Part shown: piece by piece, positions 52,762-62,255 of the stretch
How positions within the stretch are numbered: the first letter of the stretch is position 1
Layout of the letters: every line of letters begins with the position of its first letter
NCBI GenBank assembly: GCA_913063225.1
Contig: CAJXYP010000017.1
Location: forward strand, 1 to 64,000
Reading direction: 5' to 3'
DNA length: 64,000 nt
Source of the DNA: an uncultured Cellvibrionales bacterium
GTDB lineage: Bacteria > Pseudomonadota > Gammaproteobacteria > Pseudomonadales > GM7GCV1
The notes under the pieces: model-generated
The model's database searches: none
The model's input: the letters and a program-made list of their open reading frames with translations, nothing else
What the model was told of the DNA's origin: nothing
Program-made: the position numbers and the translations under genes

Positions 52762-53124
52762 TTAGGCCGTGATTCGCTTTTGCAGGTATTCGATAATCTC
52801 GGATGAATCATAAATCCAGCGTACTTCGTTGGCTTCTTCCGCTCGAAGACAGGGTACTTTCAATTTGCCACCACCAGCAATTAACTCATCGCGCGCTGCT
52901 TCGCTGCGTTTGGCGTCGCGGGTTTCGAGTTTCAATCCATTGCGTTTCATAGATCGTCGAACCTTTACACAGAAAGGACAGGCTTTATATTGATAAAGGA
53001 TCGTACCGGCGATTTTCTCGTCAATAGCGGCCTGTGCATCGGCATCTCGCTTTATTGTACGGGGCGTAAAGACCCAATTGAAAAACAAAATAAGCGCACC
53101 TAAAATCTTATGAATAACCGACAT
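52762..53124 (-). CDS. Glutaredoxin / GST N-terminal domain protein
   Basis: LYQYKACPFCVKVRRSMKRNGL; LKVPCLRAEEANEVRWIYDSSEIIEYLQKR. Confidence 0.88.
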   Translation of the reverse strand: MSVIHKILGALILFFNWVFTPRTIKRDADAQAAIDEKIAGTILYQYKACPFCVKVRRSMKRNGLKLETRDAKRSEAARDELIAGGGKLKVPCLRAEEANEVRWIYDSSEIIEYLQKRITA

Positions 53125-53235
53125 TTACTCTCCAAAAAAACTGATAACTAGACTGATTTGCGGCGCGCAGAATATCACTCTCTTGATGGATTAGCGCGTC
53201 GCCCCTTCACATTCCTTGCCGATCGACATATCTTA

Positions 53236-54558
53236 ATGCCTATAAGAAGATTTTACATAGGGGCATTGGCCATTAACGATATTCCCGGATCAGAGACTGC
53301 GACCAGAACCGCGACAAAGACCGCGACAAAGAGGTTCGTGATTCTTGCGAGTATTATTTTTGCGGGCGAGATGATTTTTTCTCTGCCATTTCATATCACC
53401 CGTTTCTTCCGCCCCACTTTTCTCGAAGTTTTCTCTATAAGCAATACGCAATTGGGCGATATCTTCGCTGCTTATGGTGTGGTTGCCATGCTGTCCTATT
53501 TCCCTGGTGGCATCATTGCGGATCGATTTGCCCCACGAAAACTGATGACCTTTTCATTGCTGGCAACGGCACTTGGAGGTCTCTATCTCTATTCCATACC
53601 TCAGGCCTCGGGATTGAAGCTGCTATTTGCATACTGGGGAGTCACCAGCATTTTATTGTTCTGGGGAGCAATGATTAAAGTAACCCGCCAGTGGGGGGCT
53701 GCAGATACGCAGGGTTTAGCCTTTGGCCTGCTGGATGGCGGTCGAGGTTTTGTTGCCAGCCTATTCGCCAGTGGTGCCGTTTTGATACTGAGTATCTCTG
53801 TAGGTGCGGGCAGCGGCGCGGGCCTGGGAAATATCATTCTTTTCTATACGTTGGTTACAGCAATAGCGGCACTGGTAATTTGGTTTACTTTGCCCGCCAA
53901 CACTGACAAACCCGAATTAGAAGCGGGAATAAAACGAACCCATATAATCGAGACGCTTAAAAACACCAATGTATGGATACAGGGCGGTATCGTTATCGCC
54001 GCATACTGTGGTTACAAGGCATTGGACAACTACGGAATTTATGCGGTTGATGTGCTGGGCATGTCGCAATTGGAATCCGCTGAATTTACTACCTTAGCCA
54101 GCTATAGCCGCCCTATTGCCGCCATCGCCGCCGGATTAATAGTAGATCGATTCAGTGCTAGCTCAGTAATAAGAATTCTTTTTACAGTGCTTATGGCAGC
54201 CTTTGTTTTACTGGCGGTATTCGACCCATCAACAAATCTTTCATCAGAAATGGCCTGGTTTGTAATGGCCAATCTAATCATCACTTTTGTAGCGGTTTAC
54301 GCGCTTCGTGGTGTTTACTTTGCCCTACTGGAGGAGAGCAAAGTAAAGCTCCACAGCACCGGCACAGCCGTTGGCATCATCTCTCTATTGGGCTTTACGC
54401 CAGATATCTTTTTTGCCCCCATAACCGGCAGAATTTTGGATGCGAATCCCGGCTTTGTTGGATTTCAACATTACTTCTTAGCCTTGGCAGCCGTCGCGCT
54501 AGCAGGTCTAGTGCTCTCAGCGTTCTTAGTGAAACGGGTATCAAATATAAGAACCTAA
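53236..54558 (+). CDS. MFS transporter
   Basis: 12-TM hydrophobic profile; FAAYGVVAMLSYFPGGIIADRFAPRKLM. ATG at 53236 preferred over TTG at 53158. Confidence 0.88.
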   Translation: MPIRRFYIGALAINDIPGSETATRTATKTATKRFVILASIIFAGEMIFSLPFHITRFFRPTFLEVFSISNTQLGDIFAAYGVVAMLSYFPGGIIADRFAPRKLMTFSLLATALGGLYLYSIPQASGLKLLFAYWGVTSILLFWGAMIKVTRQWGAADTQGLAFGLLDGGRGFVASLFASGAVLILSISVGAGSGAGLGNIILFYTLVTAIAALVIWFTLPANTDKPELEAGIKRTHIIETLKNTNVWIQGGIVIAAYCGYKALDNYGIYAVDVLGMSQLESAEFTTLASYSRPIAAIAAGLIVDRFSASSVIRILFTVLMAAFVLLAVFDPSTNLSSEMAWFVMANLIITFVAVYALRGVYFALLEESKVKLHSTGTAVGIISLLGFTPDIFFAPITGRILDANPGFVGFQHYFLALAAVALAGLVLSAFLVKRVSNIRT

Positions 54559-54564
54559 CCCGAC

Positions 54565-54951
54565 CTATGCCTCTAGGGCCGGGCGACTATCCGCCATAAG
54601 TTTGTCCAGATCTTTCTGAGCCTGCTTGGCGTTGACGATATCTTGCGGTTCCAACATTTCGCAGTCGTCCCCAATCATCTCTGAGATAGATGTGGGATAC
54701 GACCGGCAGTCCTCCGGTCGGTCGTAATAAATATCGCAGGTGTAAAGATCTTGGTTTGGTTCTTTTCTCAGCCAGGGACATAGCTCTATCTGCTCGCCAC
54801 TTTTGGGGTCCATCCAGATTTTCCCATCTCGCACGTAGGCGCTAATCTTGGGTCGAAATAGATCCCACAACTCAATATCACTCTTAGAAGCTGAGAGTCC
54901 GCCATTACTGTATTTGATGCAGCATTTGCCGCATTGATTGCAGTCTTTCAC
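54565..54951 (-). CDS. YkgJ family cysteine cluster protein
   Basis: CNQCGKCCIKYSNGGLSAS; CPWLRKEPNQDLYTCDIYYDRPEDCRSYP. Confidence 0.9.
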   Translation of the reverse strand: MKDCNQCGKCCIKYSNGGLSASKSDIELWDLFRPKISAYVRDGKIWMDPKSGEQIELCPWLRKEPNQDLYTCDIYYDRPEDCRSYPTSISEMIGDDCEMLEPQDIVNAKQAQKDLDKLMADSRPALEA

Positions 54952-54990
54952 AGAATTTTTGCGGGTGATAGGCCAACAGTTGCTGCCCTA

Positions 54991-55962
54991 TTACATGCAG
55001 TGCTCACCAGTGATCATTGGCGTATCGGATAGATTGCCCCATTCGGCCATAGAGCTTTCGTAGAGGCGCACATCTTCGTAACCAAGAAGCTCAGACAAAA
55101 CGAACCAGGGCATAGCGGCGTGCAGACCCTCGTTGCAATAGGTGACAACAATGCCGCCCTTTTCGATTTCATGGGCTTCATATAGCGCAAACAGTTCCTC
55201 AGTGGATCGGAAGCTGCCGTCCTCAAGCAAATTTGATGCCCAAGGCACGCTTTGAGCTCCGTAGATGTGGCCAAGACGATCATGCGCAGAGCCCGTATTG
55301 AAGACCGTGCCGTCGCTCTCACCGGTATATTGGTCGAAGGGTCGACCGTCGACTAAATCAAGATTTGAATCCGAAAGATTGCGCAACAGGTAATCCATAT
55401 CCACCAATATAGTGCCGCGCACCGTCTCGACAGCGTAATTAGTTTTTGCGATATAGGTGGTCGCATCTGTCAGTGGATAGTTGGCCTTCCATGCCTCCAT
55501 TCCGCCGTCTAATACTTTGACGGATTCATGCATGTAGTACTTGAGCGTCCAGAACATTCGAGCCGAAAGTCTGCTGCTCAGAGTGTCATAAAGCACAATC
55601 GTTGAATCAGTGGTTATGCCTAACTCACGCATTAAGCTTTCGAACTCCTGCCTTGGCAGGATATTGAATTTTTCCGGCTGCGACTGATCAGAAATATCCG
55701 TGCGCCAATCCATAAACTTGGCGCCGGGAATATGCCCGAATGAATACTCGTATGCCGTCCGACCCATTTCTAATATATGTACGCCGGGGTTGGATAGATT
55801 CGCCGCCAGCCATTCTGGATTAATTAGCACCTCTGCCCGGTGCGCTTCTATCTCAGCCAGATCTGCATCTGAATGGTTAACGGGTAAACCAGACCTATCG
55901 CAAGAAGCCAGAATCAATAGGGACAGTAAGAATAGGGATTTTGATTTGTTAAATATTTTCAT
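54991..55962 (-). CDS. Lipoprotein sulfurtransferase (tandem rhodanese domains)
   Basis: Lipobox LILASC; GHIPGAKFMDWRTD; LVDGRPFDQYTG; active-site loop TYCNEGLHA. Confidence 0.9.
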   Translation of the reverse strand: MKIFNKSKSLFLLSLLILASCDRSGLPVNHSDADLAEIEAHRAEVLINPEWLAANLSNPGVHILEMGRTAYEYSFGHIPGAKFMDWRTDISDQSQPEKFNILPRQEFESLMRELGITTDSTIVLYDTLSSRLSARMFWTLKYYMHESVKVLDGGMEAWKANYPLTDATTYIAKTNYAVETVRGTILVDMDYLLRNLSDSNLDLVDGRPFDQYTGESDGTVFNTGSAHDRLGHIYGAQSVPWASNLLEDGSFRSTEELFALYEAHEIEKGGIVVTYCNEGLHAAMPWFVLSELLGYEDVRLYESSMAEWGNLSDTPMITGEHCM

Positions 55963-56163
55963 CACTGGAGTATATCTAGAGCCTAGGTAGTTTCCATTAT
56001 TAATCGCAGTTATTAGTACCACTAAAGAAATAATTAGGCCCTCATAATTTGTACCCATGGCTAAGACTCTTTTGCAAAACCTCGAAGCTGGTACAGACCT
56101 GCTCCGCAACAGGCCTTATCATTCAGCGCTTCTGCATGCGCTCGGAAGACCAACATAATTAAT

Positions 56164-56826
56164 ATGGATTTCACCAAACAGGTGGTTATCGACACTGACC
56201 AACAGGAATGGGTTGAAGCGCCTATGCCTGGTGTTTGGCGAAAGCGACTAGCACGCGAGGAAGCCGAGCGTGGCCATGCAACCAGTATTGTCCGCTACGA
56301 CCTGGGTGCAAAGTTCAGCACCCACGATCACCCGCTGGGCGAAGAGATTCTGGTTCTGGAAGGCACTTTTTCTGACGAGACCGGTGATTACCATGCCGGC
56401 ACCTACTTTCGAAACCCTGAAGGATTTAGGCACGCGCCTTATAGTACGGATGGGTGTGTATTACTGGTGAAACTGCATCACTTTCAGGAAGGTGATACAG
56501 CCCATGTGGTTATAGATACGAAAGGCGCACCTTTTAGCCCAGGTATTGGCAACCTCGAAGTTCTGCCCTTGCATCAATTCGGAGCTGAAAGCGCAGCCCT
56601 AGTCCGCTGGCCGGCAGGTGAACGATTCCAAAGGCACGCCCATTTTGACGGCGAAGAAATTTATGTAATCAGCGGTGAGTTTCAGGATGAACACGGCCGC
56701 TATCCCGCAGGTAGTTGGATTCGTAGCCCGCATTTAAGCGAGCATTTTCCCTTTGTTGAGGAAGATACTTTGATTTGGGTAAAGACGGGACACTTAGCAG
56801 TGTTAGAGAGAAGTCTAGCTCTTTGA
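56164..56826 (+). CDS. ChrR-like tandem cupin protein
   Basis: GAKFSTHDHPLGEEILVLEGTFSDETGDYHAGTYFRNP and GERFQRHAHFDGEEIYVISGEFQDEHGRYPAGSWIRSP. Confidence 0.9.
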   Translation: MDFTKQVVIDTDQQEWVEAPMPGVWRKRLAREEAERGHATSIVRYDLGAKFSTHDHPLGEEILVLEGTFSDETGDYHAGTYFRNPEGFRHAPYSTDGCVLLVKLHHFQEGDTAHVVIDTKGAPFSPGIGNLEVLPLHQFGAESAALVRWPAGERFQRHAHFDGEEIYVISGEFQDEHGRYPAGSWIRSPHLSEHFPFVEEDTLIWVKTGHLAVLERSLAL

Positions 56827-56835
56827 TATCAGCAG

Positions 56836-57240
56836 CTAACTCGGTTCTCTATCAGCAGGGTGATTAACTCCATCTCCCACCGGCACCGGGTCTAGTACAA
56901 ACGGCTTTACACCATCCAGGCAAGCGACGTTGTACCCATACTCGTTTGGATGCGAGCGTCGCTGGTGATGGGTATCGATACCGCACTTAGAGCAAAAATA
57001 GTGCTTTTCGGTATGAGTATTGAATTGATAGAGAGAAAGCACATTCTGCCTTTGAAAAACTTCCAATTGAGCCCGCTTGACCGAAGCAACTATGGCTCCT
57101 TTACGGCGGAAAATAGAAAAATCACAGCGCTGTGGGTTGACTATTCCGTCGGGAAGATTCAACAGTAACTCAACGCTACCGCAGTGGCAGCTCGCTTTGT
57201 GTTTGGTTAAAATTTGAGTCTCACCAACCTGCCTAATCAT
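56836..57240 (-). CDS. GFA-family protein with altered metal site
   Basis: ASCHCGSVELLLNLPDGIVNPQRCDFSIFRRKGA; HYFCSKCGIDTHHQRRSHPNEYGYNVACL. Confidence 0.88.
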   Translation of the reverse strand: MIRQVGETQILTKHKASCHCGSVELLLNLPDGIVNPQRCDFSIFRRKGAIVASVKRAQLEVFQRQNVLSLYQFNTHTEKHYFCSKCGIDTHHQRRSHPNEYGYNVACLDGVKPFVLDPVPVGDGVNHPADREPS

Positions 57241-57400
57241 TGTTCCACCGTTCCAATATTCATGTTCTATCTCTACTGATCAAACCAATACCAGATAATA
57301 TTCTTCGAAGAACATCAAGAAGTTGTGACCAGATTACTGGAACCCAGCGTCTTCGAATGCAAGAATGTCCTACCTAATCTGTAGCAGCAGGAGATGTCAT

Positions 57401-57559
57401 ATGCAGCCCTACAAAAAACTCTTATTTATAGCGCTATTCGCTTGCTTGGGCACTGTGCTCAGTGCCTGTAATACCATCAGTGGTATCGGTGAAGATCTGC
57501 AAGCCGCAGGCGGTGCAATTACGAATAAAGCAGAAGATATTCAAGATGGCGATGACTAG
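57401..57559 (+). CDS. Entericidin-like small lipoprotein
   Basis: MQPYKKLLFIALFACLGTVLSACNTISGIGEDLQAAGGAITNKAED. Confidence 0.88.
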   Translation: MQPYKKLLFIALFACLGTVLSACNTISGIGEDLQAAGGAITNKAEDIQDGDD

Positions 57560-57584
57560 AGACCTAAAAGAAGAGAAGTGCTAA

Positions 57585-58067
57585 ATGTCTGATTTTACAC
57601 ACCTTAATAGCGCAGGCGAAGCCCATATGATCGATGTATCAGCCAAGTCGGCTACCGCACGTACGGCAATTGCTTCCGCAGTTATTGTTCTGGGGCGCGG
57701 CATAGTAGATCGCATTTATGCGGACGATATGCCCAAGGGCGATGTACTCGCCACGGTACGAATTGCTGGCATACAAGCTACTAAGCAATGTTCCAGCCTT
57801 ATACCTCTATGCCATCCCTTGCCCTTAGATAAAGTATCAGTCGATATAGGGCGTGTTGGCGATGACTCGATTGGAATTGAGGTTACCTGCCGAACCACGG
57901 GAAAAACCGGTGTTGAGATGGAAGCCCTTACCGGTGCCTCTGTCGCCGCCCTTACGCTTTACGACATGTGTAAAGCATTAGATAAAGGTATTCGCATTGA
58001 ATCGGTCCGATTGCTGGAAAAAACCGGTGGTAAAAGCGGTGACTGGAAAGCCGAGAGCGGTAGCTAA
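57585..58067 (+). CDS. moaC: Cyclic pyranopterin monophosphate synthase
   Basis: FTHLNSAGEAHMIDVSAKSATARTA; CSSLIPLCHPLPLDKVSV; TGVEMEALTGASVAALTLYDMCKA. Confidence 0.97.
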   Translation: MSDFTHLNSAGEAHMIDVSAKSATARTAIASAVIVLGRGIVDRIYADDMPKGDVLATVRIAGIQATKQCSSLIPLCHPLPLDKVSVDIGRVGDDSIGIEVTCRTTGKTGVEMEALTGASVAALTLYDMCKALDKGIRIESVRLLEKTGGKSGDWKAESGS

Positions 58068-58068
58068 A

Positions 58069-58323
58069 GTGACAGTTAACGTATTACTTTTTGGTCGACT
58101 TTCGGAACTCCAATCTGGATCCAATATTACTATTGAATTGGATGAGACCAACAGCTCGCCAAACGCTGTGCGCGCCCTACTCAGCGCAGACAATTCAAGC
58201 CTTGGTCGGGCACTAAACGAACCGCAGATTCTTGTTGCCGTGAATAAAGAGATCGTCTCCCTCGACCATGCGCTTAAAGACGGCGACGAGCTGGCCTTCC
58301 TGCCACCCGTAACCGGTGGCTAA
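58069..58323 (+). CDS. moaD: Molybdopterin synthase sulfur carrier subunit
   Basis: VNVLLFGRLSELQ...C-terminal FLPPVTGG; GTG start. Confidence 0.94.
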   Translation: MTVNVLLFGRLSELQSGSNITIELDETNSSPNAVRALLSADNSSLGRALNEPQILVAVNKEIVSLDHALKDGDELAFLPPVTGG

Positions 58324-58326
58324 CTG

Positions 58327-58803
58327 ATGACCTCAGAGGTATTAGTTAATGAGGCAGACTTTGATCTGGGAACCGAATACCGAAATCTCTGCAACGAACT
58401 GCCTAATGTTGGCGCGGTTGTAACCTTTGTCGGCAGGGTTCGTGACCTAAATCAGGGTAATAAGGTTGCCACACTTGAGCTACAACATTACCCGGGTATG
58501 ACTGAAAACCTTATTCAAGAAATTATCGGAAAAGCCAAGCAACGTTGGGACCTTGAGCGCGTGCGGGTTATTCATCGCGTTGGTCCTTTGCAACCCAGCG
58601 ATCAAATCGTTTTTGTCGGGGTTGCTAGCGCCCACCGCAAAGAAGCCTTTGCTGCAGCTGAATTTATTATGGATTACCTAAAGACCCAGGCGACTTTTTG
58701 GAAGAAAGAAACTGGCAGGAAAAAGGAAACGGGGGACGAAAGCTCCGACTGGCTGGAAATGAAAGCCAGCGATACTGATGCTGCCGAGCGCTGGAAAGAA
58801 TGA
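58327..58803 (+). CDS. moaE: Molybdopterin synthase catalytic subunit
   Basis: VGAVVTFVGRVRD; LELQHYPGMTENLIQEI; HRVGPLQPSDQIVFVGVASAHRKEAF. Confidence 0.96.
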   Translation: MTSEVLVNEADFDLGTEYRNLCNELPNVGAVVTFVGRVRDLNQGNKVATLELQHYPGMTENLIQEIIGKAKQRWDLERVRVIHRVGPLQPSDQIVFVGVASAHRKEAFAAAEFIMDYLKTQATFWKKETGRKKETGDESSDWLEMKASDTDAAERWKE

Positions 58804-59552
58804 GTCTGAATCACCAAGAATTTTTACGCTACAGCCGTCAGATGATGGTTGCCGGCATGGGCGAAGAATCTCAGGAAAAGCTTAAAGCCGCCACTGTCGT
58901 GATAGTTGGATTGGGAGGCTTAGGTTGCCCCGCTTCTCTTTACTTGGCAGCCGCTGGCATCGGCAAACTTATGCTTATCGACGGCGACGAAATTGAGCTA
59001 TCAAATCTGCAACGTCAGATCCTATTTAGGGATTCAGATGTTGGCAAATACAAGGCCAAGGTTGCTGCCAAACGATTACTGAAGCTGAACCCTAATGTGC
59101 AAACTGAGGTTGTTTTGGAAAATATAGATCGCCAGGGGCTTGCTGGCCTTCTTGATGACGCGGCCCTGATATTGGACTGCACCGACAATATAGCAACGCG
59201 CCAAGAAATTAACCGTGCAGCCGTAGCCTATTCAAAGCCGCTAATTTCCGCCGCTGCTCTGGGTTGGGAAGGACAGCTTCTTGAAGTGCGAACTGATATT
59301 GAGTCTGCCGCCTGCTTGGCCTGTGCCTATGGGTTAGAAGAAGACGAACCTATGATGAACTGCTCTACGGCCGGCGTAATGGGCCCCGTGCTGGGTGTAA
59401 TGGGAAGCATGCAAGCGCTGCGGGCCATTCAAATAATTGCCGGCAACAGCACATCTGACAATAGTCAATTAGGCCGTTTTGATGGCAAGAGCGGTGAATG
59501 GAAGCATTTCGGCATCCCCGCCAAGACTGATTGCGCAGTTTGTTCCAAATAG
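58800..59552 (+). CDS. moeB: Molybdopterin-synthase adenylyltransferase / ThiF-family E1-like
   Basis: LRYSRQMMVAGMGEESQEKL; VVIVGLGGLGCPASLYLAAAGIGKLMLIDGDEIELSNLQRQILF. Confidence 0.94.
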   Translation: MSLNHQEFLRYSRQMMVAGMGEESQEKLKAATVVIVGLGGLGCPASLYLAAAGIGKLMLIDGDEIELSNLQRQILFRDSDVGKYKAKVAAKRLLKLNPNVQTEVVLENIDRQGLAGLLDDAALILDCTDNIATRQEINRAAVAYSKPLISAAALGWEGQLLEVRTDIESAACLACAYGLEEDEPMMNCSTAGVMGPVLGVMGSMQALRAIQIIAGNSTSDNSQLGRFDGKSGEWKHFGIPAKTDCAVCSK

Positions 59553-59647
59553 ATTGAGCTTTTGAAACCTTGAATTTCGTTCTGCCAAAACTGTGCCTTA
59601 CGTGATCGCCAATCTCTTGATAGTTGAATAAATTCAAATAGCCACAC

Positions 59648-60031
59648 ATGTTGATCTGTAACGCCCTGCAATACTTACACCAAAAATTTGTAGCTAGGGT
59701 TGTAACTGATTATTTGAAGGGAATCACGAATGAAAAAGGAATTTCAGCAGCTATCAGCGCCGATGCTCGTATCTTACTAAAATACTTACATGAGATAAGA
59801 GATGAAATGAACTCGTTTCCCAAATTGGCGAAAGAGAACTCTATTGGTTTCTTGGAAAATGCTCCACCAGATTTCAGTTGGGCGAACGCCTATTCAATTA
59901 GCATGCTTGAAATGCTTGCCAGCCTGATAGTACTAGCTGGTCTGACCGAAAAGATTAAGGAAATCCCCAAAGAAAACTTTGCTTCGACAAATTGTCGATG
60001 GAGACGAAATTCTTCTATTTTAAGCTGTTAA
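59648..60031 (+). CDS. Hypothetical protein, possibly a remnant
   Basis: ORF GITNEKGISAAISADARILLKYLHEIRDEMNSFPKLAKENS...; no recognised family. Another frame gives plausible C-terminus KTLLRQIVDGDEILLF. Confidence 0.3.
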   Translation: MLICNALQYLHQKFVARVVTDYLKGITNEKGISAAISADARILLKYLHEIRDEMNSFPKLAKENSIGFLENAPPDFSWANAYSISMLEMLASLIVLAGLTEKIKEIPKENFASTNCRWRRNSSILSC

Positions 60032-60203
60032 AGTAGACTCAACTTTACAGCACACGGGAAGAAGACAAGGACACATTCAATCGTAAAGTTAGAGAGTACC
60101 GACGCATGTCAAGGATCGAAATTTCGTAAAATTCAATCCATGAACAAACTAATTTTATGTGGATAATCCTATAGCCATAACTAACCGCTCAAATGATAAT
60201 TGG

Positions 60204-60219
60204 ATAAGTGGGGTCAGAT
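60204..60219 (+). repeat. Dispersed 16-bp motif ATAAGTGGGGTCAGAT (copy 2)
   Basis: Exact match, opposite orientation, to 41713-41728; both intergenic. Confidence 0.85.
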
Positions 60220-60408
60220 ATCACTTTCCCGAACGCTAGGTCTCGAACCGCCGATACGAGGATTTTCAACTCCCGGCACGAAAGCCCAGTAAAACTCGAA
60301 CTTTGACTCGAGGTACTTGTGCCGCAAGGCTAGTTCAGTAACTATTCGCACCCTAGGGCTTTGTCTACGATGTAACAGCCAAACCGCACCAATTTTAGGA
60401 GATAACCG

Positions 60409-60915
60409 GTGATTCACGCCGATAAAGTATTTGTTCCAATTAACATAGCCGTACTTACGGTTTCTGATACCCGCACATTGGATAACGACACCTCAGGCCA
60501 GTACCTGGTCGATAAACTGATTGAAGCAGGGCACAATTCCTGTGACCGTCAGCTAATTATCGATAGCAAATACGAAATACGCGCAGCGGTTTCAGCTTGG
60601 ATTGCAGACTCCGATACGCAAGTGGTACTTATTACCGGCGGCACTGGCTTCTCGGATCGAGACGTTACGCCAGAAGCGGTCGAACCTCTTTTCGATAAAG
60701 TAGTAGAAGGCTTTGGCGAACTGTTCCGGCAGGTGTCATACCAAGAAATTGGCAGCTCAACTATTCAATCCCGCTGCATTGCCGGCTTAGCCAACAAAAC
60801 TTTGATCTTTTGCGTACCCGGCTCAACGGGCGCATGCGGAACTGCTTGGGAGTCGATCATCAAAGATCAGCTGGACAGCCGACATGGGCCCTGCAATTTC
60901 GTGAAGCACCTATAG
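60409..60915 (+). CDS. moaB: Molybdenum cofactor biosynthesis protein B
   Basis: IAVLTVSDTRTLDNDTSGQYL; VVLITGGTGFSDRDVTPEAVEPLFDK; GSTGACGTAWESII. Confidence 0.96.
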   Translation: MIHADKVFVPINIAVLTVSDTRTLDNDTSGQYLVDKLIEAGHNSCDRQLIIDSKYEIRAAVSAWIADSDTQVVLITGGTGFSDRDVTPEAVEPLFDKVVEGFGELFRQVSYQEIGSSTIQSRCIAGLANKTLIFCVPGSTGACGTAWESIIKDQLDSRHGPCNFVKHL

Positions 60916-60949
60916 AAAACTCCTGAAATGGCACGACACTGAAAACACA

Positions 60950-62149
60950 ATGTTAAGCGTTGACGAAGCTAAAGCCGAAATACTAAGTAAAGCAAAGCTT
61001 AGTGTTGGCACTGAGACTATCAATTTATTTGAGGCTCTGAATCGACGCCTTGCTGAAGACATGTATTCACCAATAGATGTGCCGCCGGCGGACAATTCAG
61101 CGATGGATGGTATCGCCGTATTCACTGGTGATTGCCAACCCGGCCAAAATTTCTTAATTCTCAGCCAGCGCATTGCCGCTGGGGACAAAACAAAAGCACT
61201 GGCTGCAGGCACGGCCGCTCGAATATTTACCGGCGCTGAAATCCCAGAGGGTGCCGATGCTGTCGAAATTCAGGAAAACTGCACTTTCATTGCCAAGGGA
61301 GACTCTGTTGAGTTTAGGGGTGCTCCTGAAACTGGCCAGAATATTCGTAGCAAAGGACAGGATATTCAATCCGGCTCGCTGGTTCTCTCCAAAGGTACTG
61401 CACTGCGATCCCAAGAACTGGGACTTTTGGCTTCCATTGGTATCGGCCAGATTGCTGTATTCAAAAAATTACGTGTGGGTGTTTTTAGTACCGGGGACGA
61501 ATTGGTCCAGCCCGGAATACTTTTGCAACCTGGGCAAATATACAATTCCAATCGCTACTCCTTAGCGGGGCTGATCCAGGAAGCCGGCTGCGATTTTGTT
61601 GATCTAGGAACCGTTAGTGACAGCCTAGAGGCGACCATTCAATTGCTGAAAGACCGCAGCCCTGAGGTAGCCGTTTTGATTTCAAGCGGCGGCGTATCCG
61701 TCGGCGAAGAAGACCACGTAAAACCCGCTGTCGAAGCCTGTGGCTCTCTTTCGCTTTGGAAAATTGCGGTTAAACCCGGTAAACCTTTGGCGGTTGGGCA
61801 GGTCGGCGATACTGCCTTTTTTGGATTACCCGGCAACCCGGTCTCTGGTTTTGCTACCTTCTTACTCTTTGTTAAACCATTTCTTCGCGTTTTAGGAGGT
61901 GGTGACGCTGAGCCACTAAATTGGCTTAAAGTGCCAGCGGAATTCGAGCGCAAGGCCCCAAAAAGAGAAGAGTATCTTCGAGTTAGATTGACTGCTGGTG
62001 AAAACACAGGCCGCGCAGAATTATTCCCCAACCAGAGTAGTGGCGTACTTTCTTCTGTTAGCTGGGGAAGTGGCTTGATTCGGCAGAAAGTCGGCCAACA
62101 TATAAGCAAAGACTCCCTAGTAGATTACCTACCTTTTAACGAGTTCTAG
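60950..62149 (+). CDS. moeA: Molybdopterin molybdenumtransferase
   Basis: PPADNSAMDGIAV; RIFTGAEIPEGADAVEIQE; VFSTGDELVQPG; FGLPGNPVSGFATFLLF. Confidence 0.97.
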   Translation: MLSVDEAKAEILSKAKLSVGTETINLFEALNRRLAEDMYSPIDVPPADNSAMDGIAVFTGDCQPGQNFLILSQRIAAGDKTKALAAGTAARIFTGAEIPEGADAVEIQENCTFIAKGDSVEFRGAPETGQNIRSKGQDIQSGSLVLSKGTALRSQELGLLASIGIGQIAVFKKLRVGVFSTGDELVQPGILLQPGQIYNSNRYSLAGLIQEAGCDFVDLGTVSDSLEATIQLLKDRSPEVAVLISSGGVSVGEEDHVKPAVEACGSLSLWKIAVKPGKPLAVGQVGDTAFFGLPGNPVSGFATFLLFVKPFLRVLGGGDAEPLNWLKVPAEFERKAPKREEYLRVRLTAGENTGRAELFPNQSSGVLSSVSWGSGLIRQKVGQHISKDSLVDYLPFNEF

Positions 62150-62255
62150 CGTCAGTTCTAGCAGTAATATCCCCCCACAAAGATTGTGGACAAATCTTAT
62201 GAAACCTGACAAATCGGTTAATTTTCATTAAAGCCATTGCCCACTGATCCTACCT

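Noticed and set aside
53308-53331. 12-bp tandem repeat accgcgacaaag x2 in the MFS N-terminus
   Set aside because: Only two copies in a variable N-terminal tail; likely incidental.
60225-60300. tRNA-like GGTTCGAGACC on the minus strand in the moeB-moaB gap
   Set aside because: No complementary T-stem or acceptor/anticodon arms could be traced.
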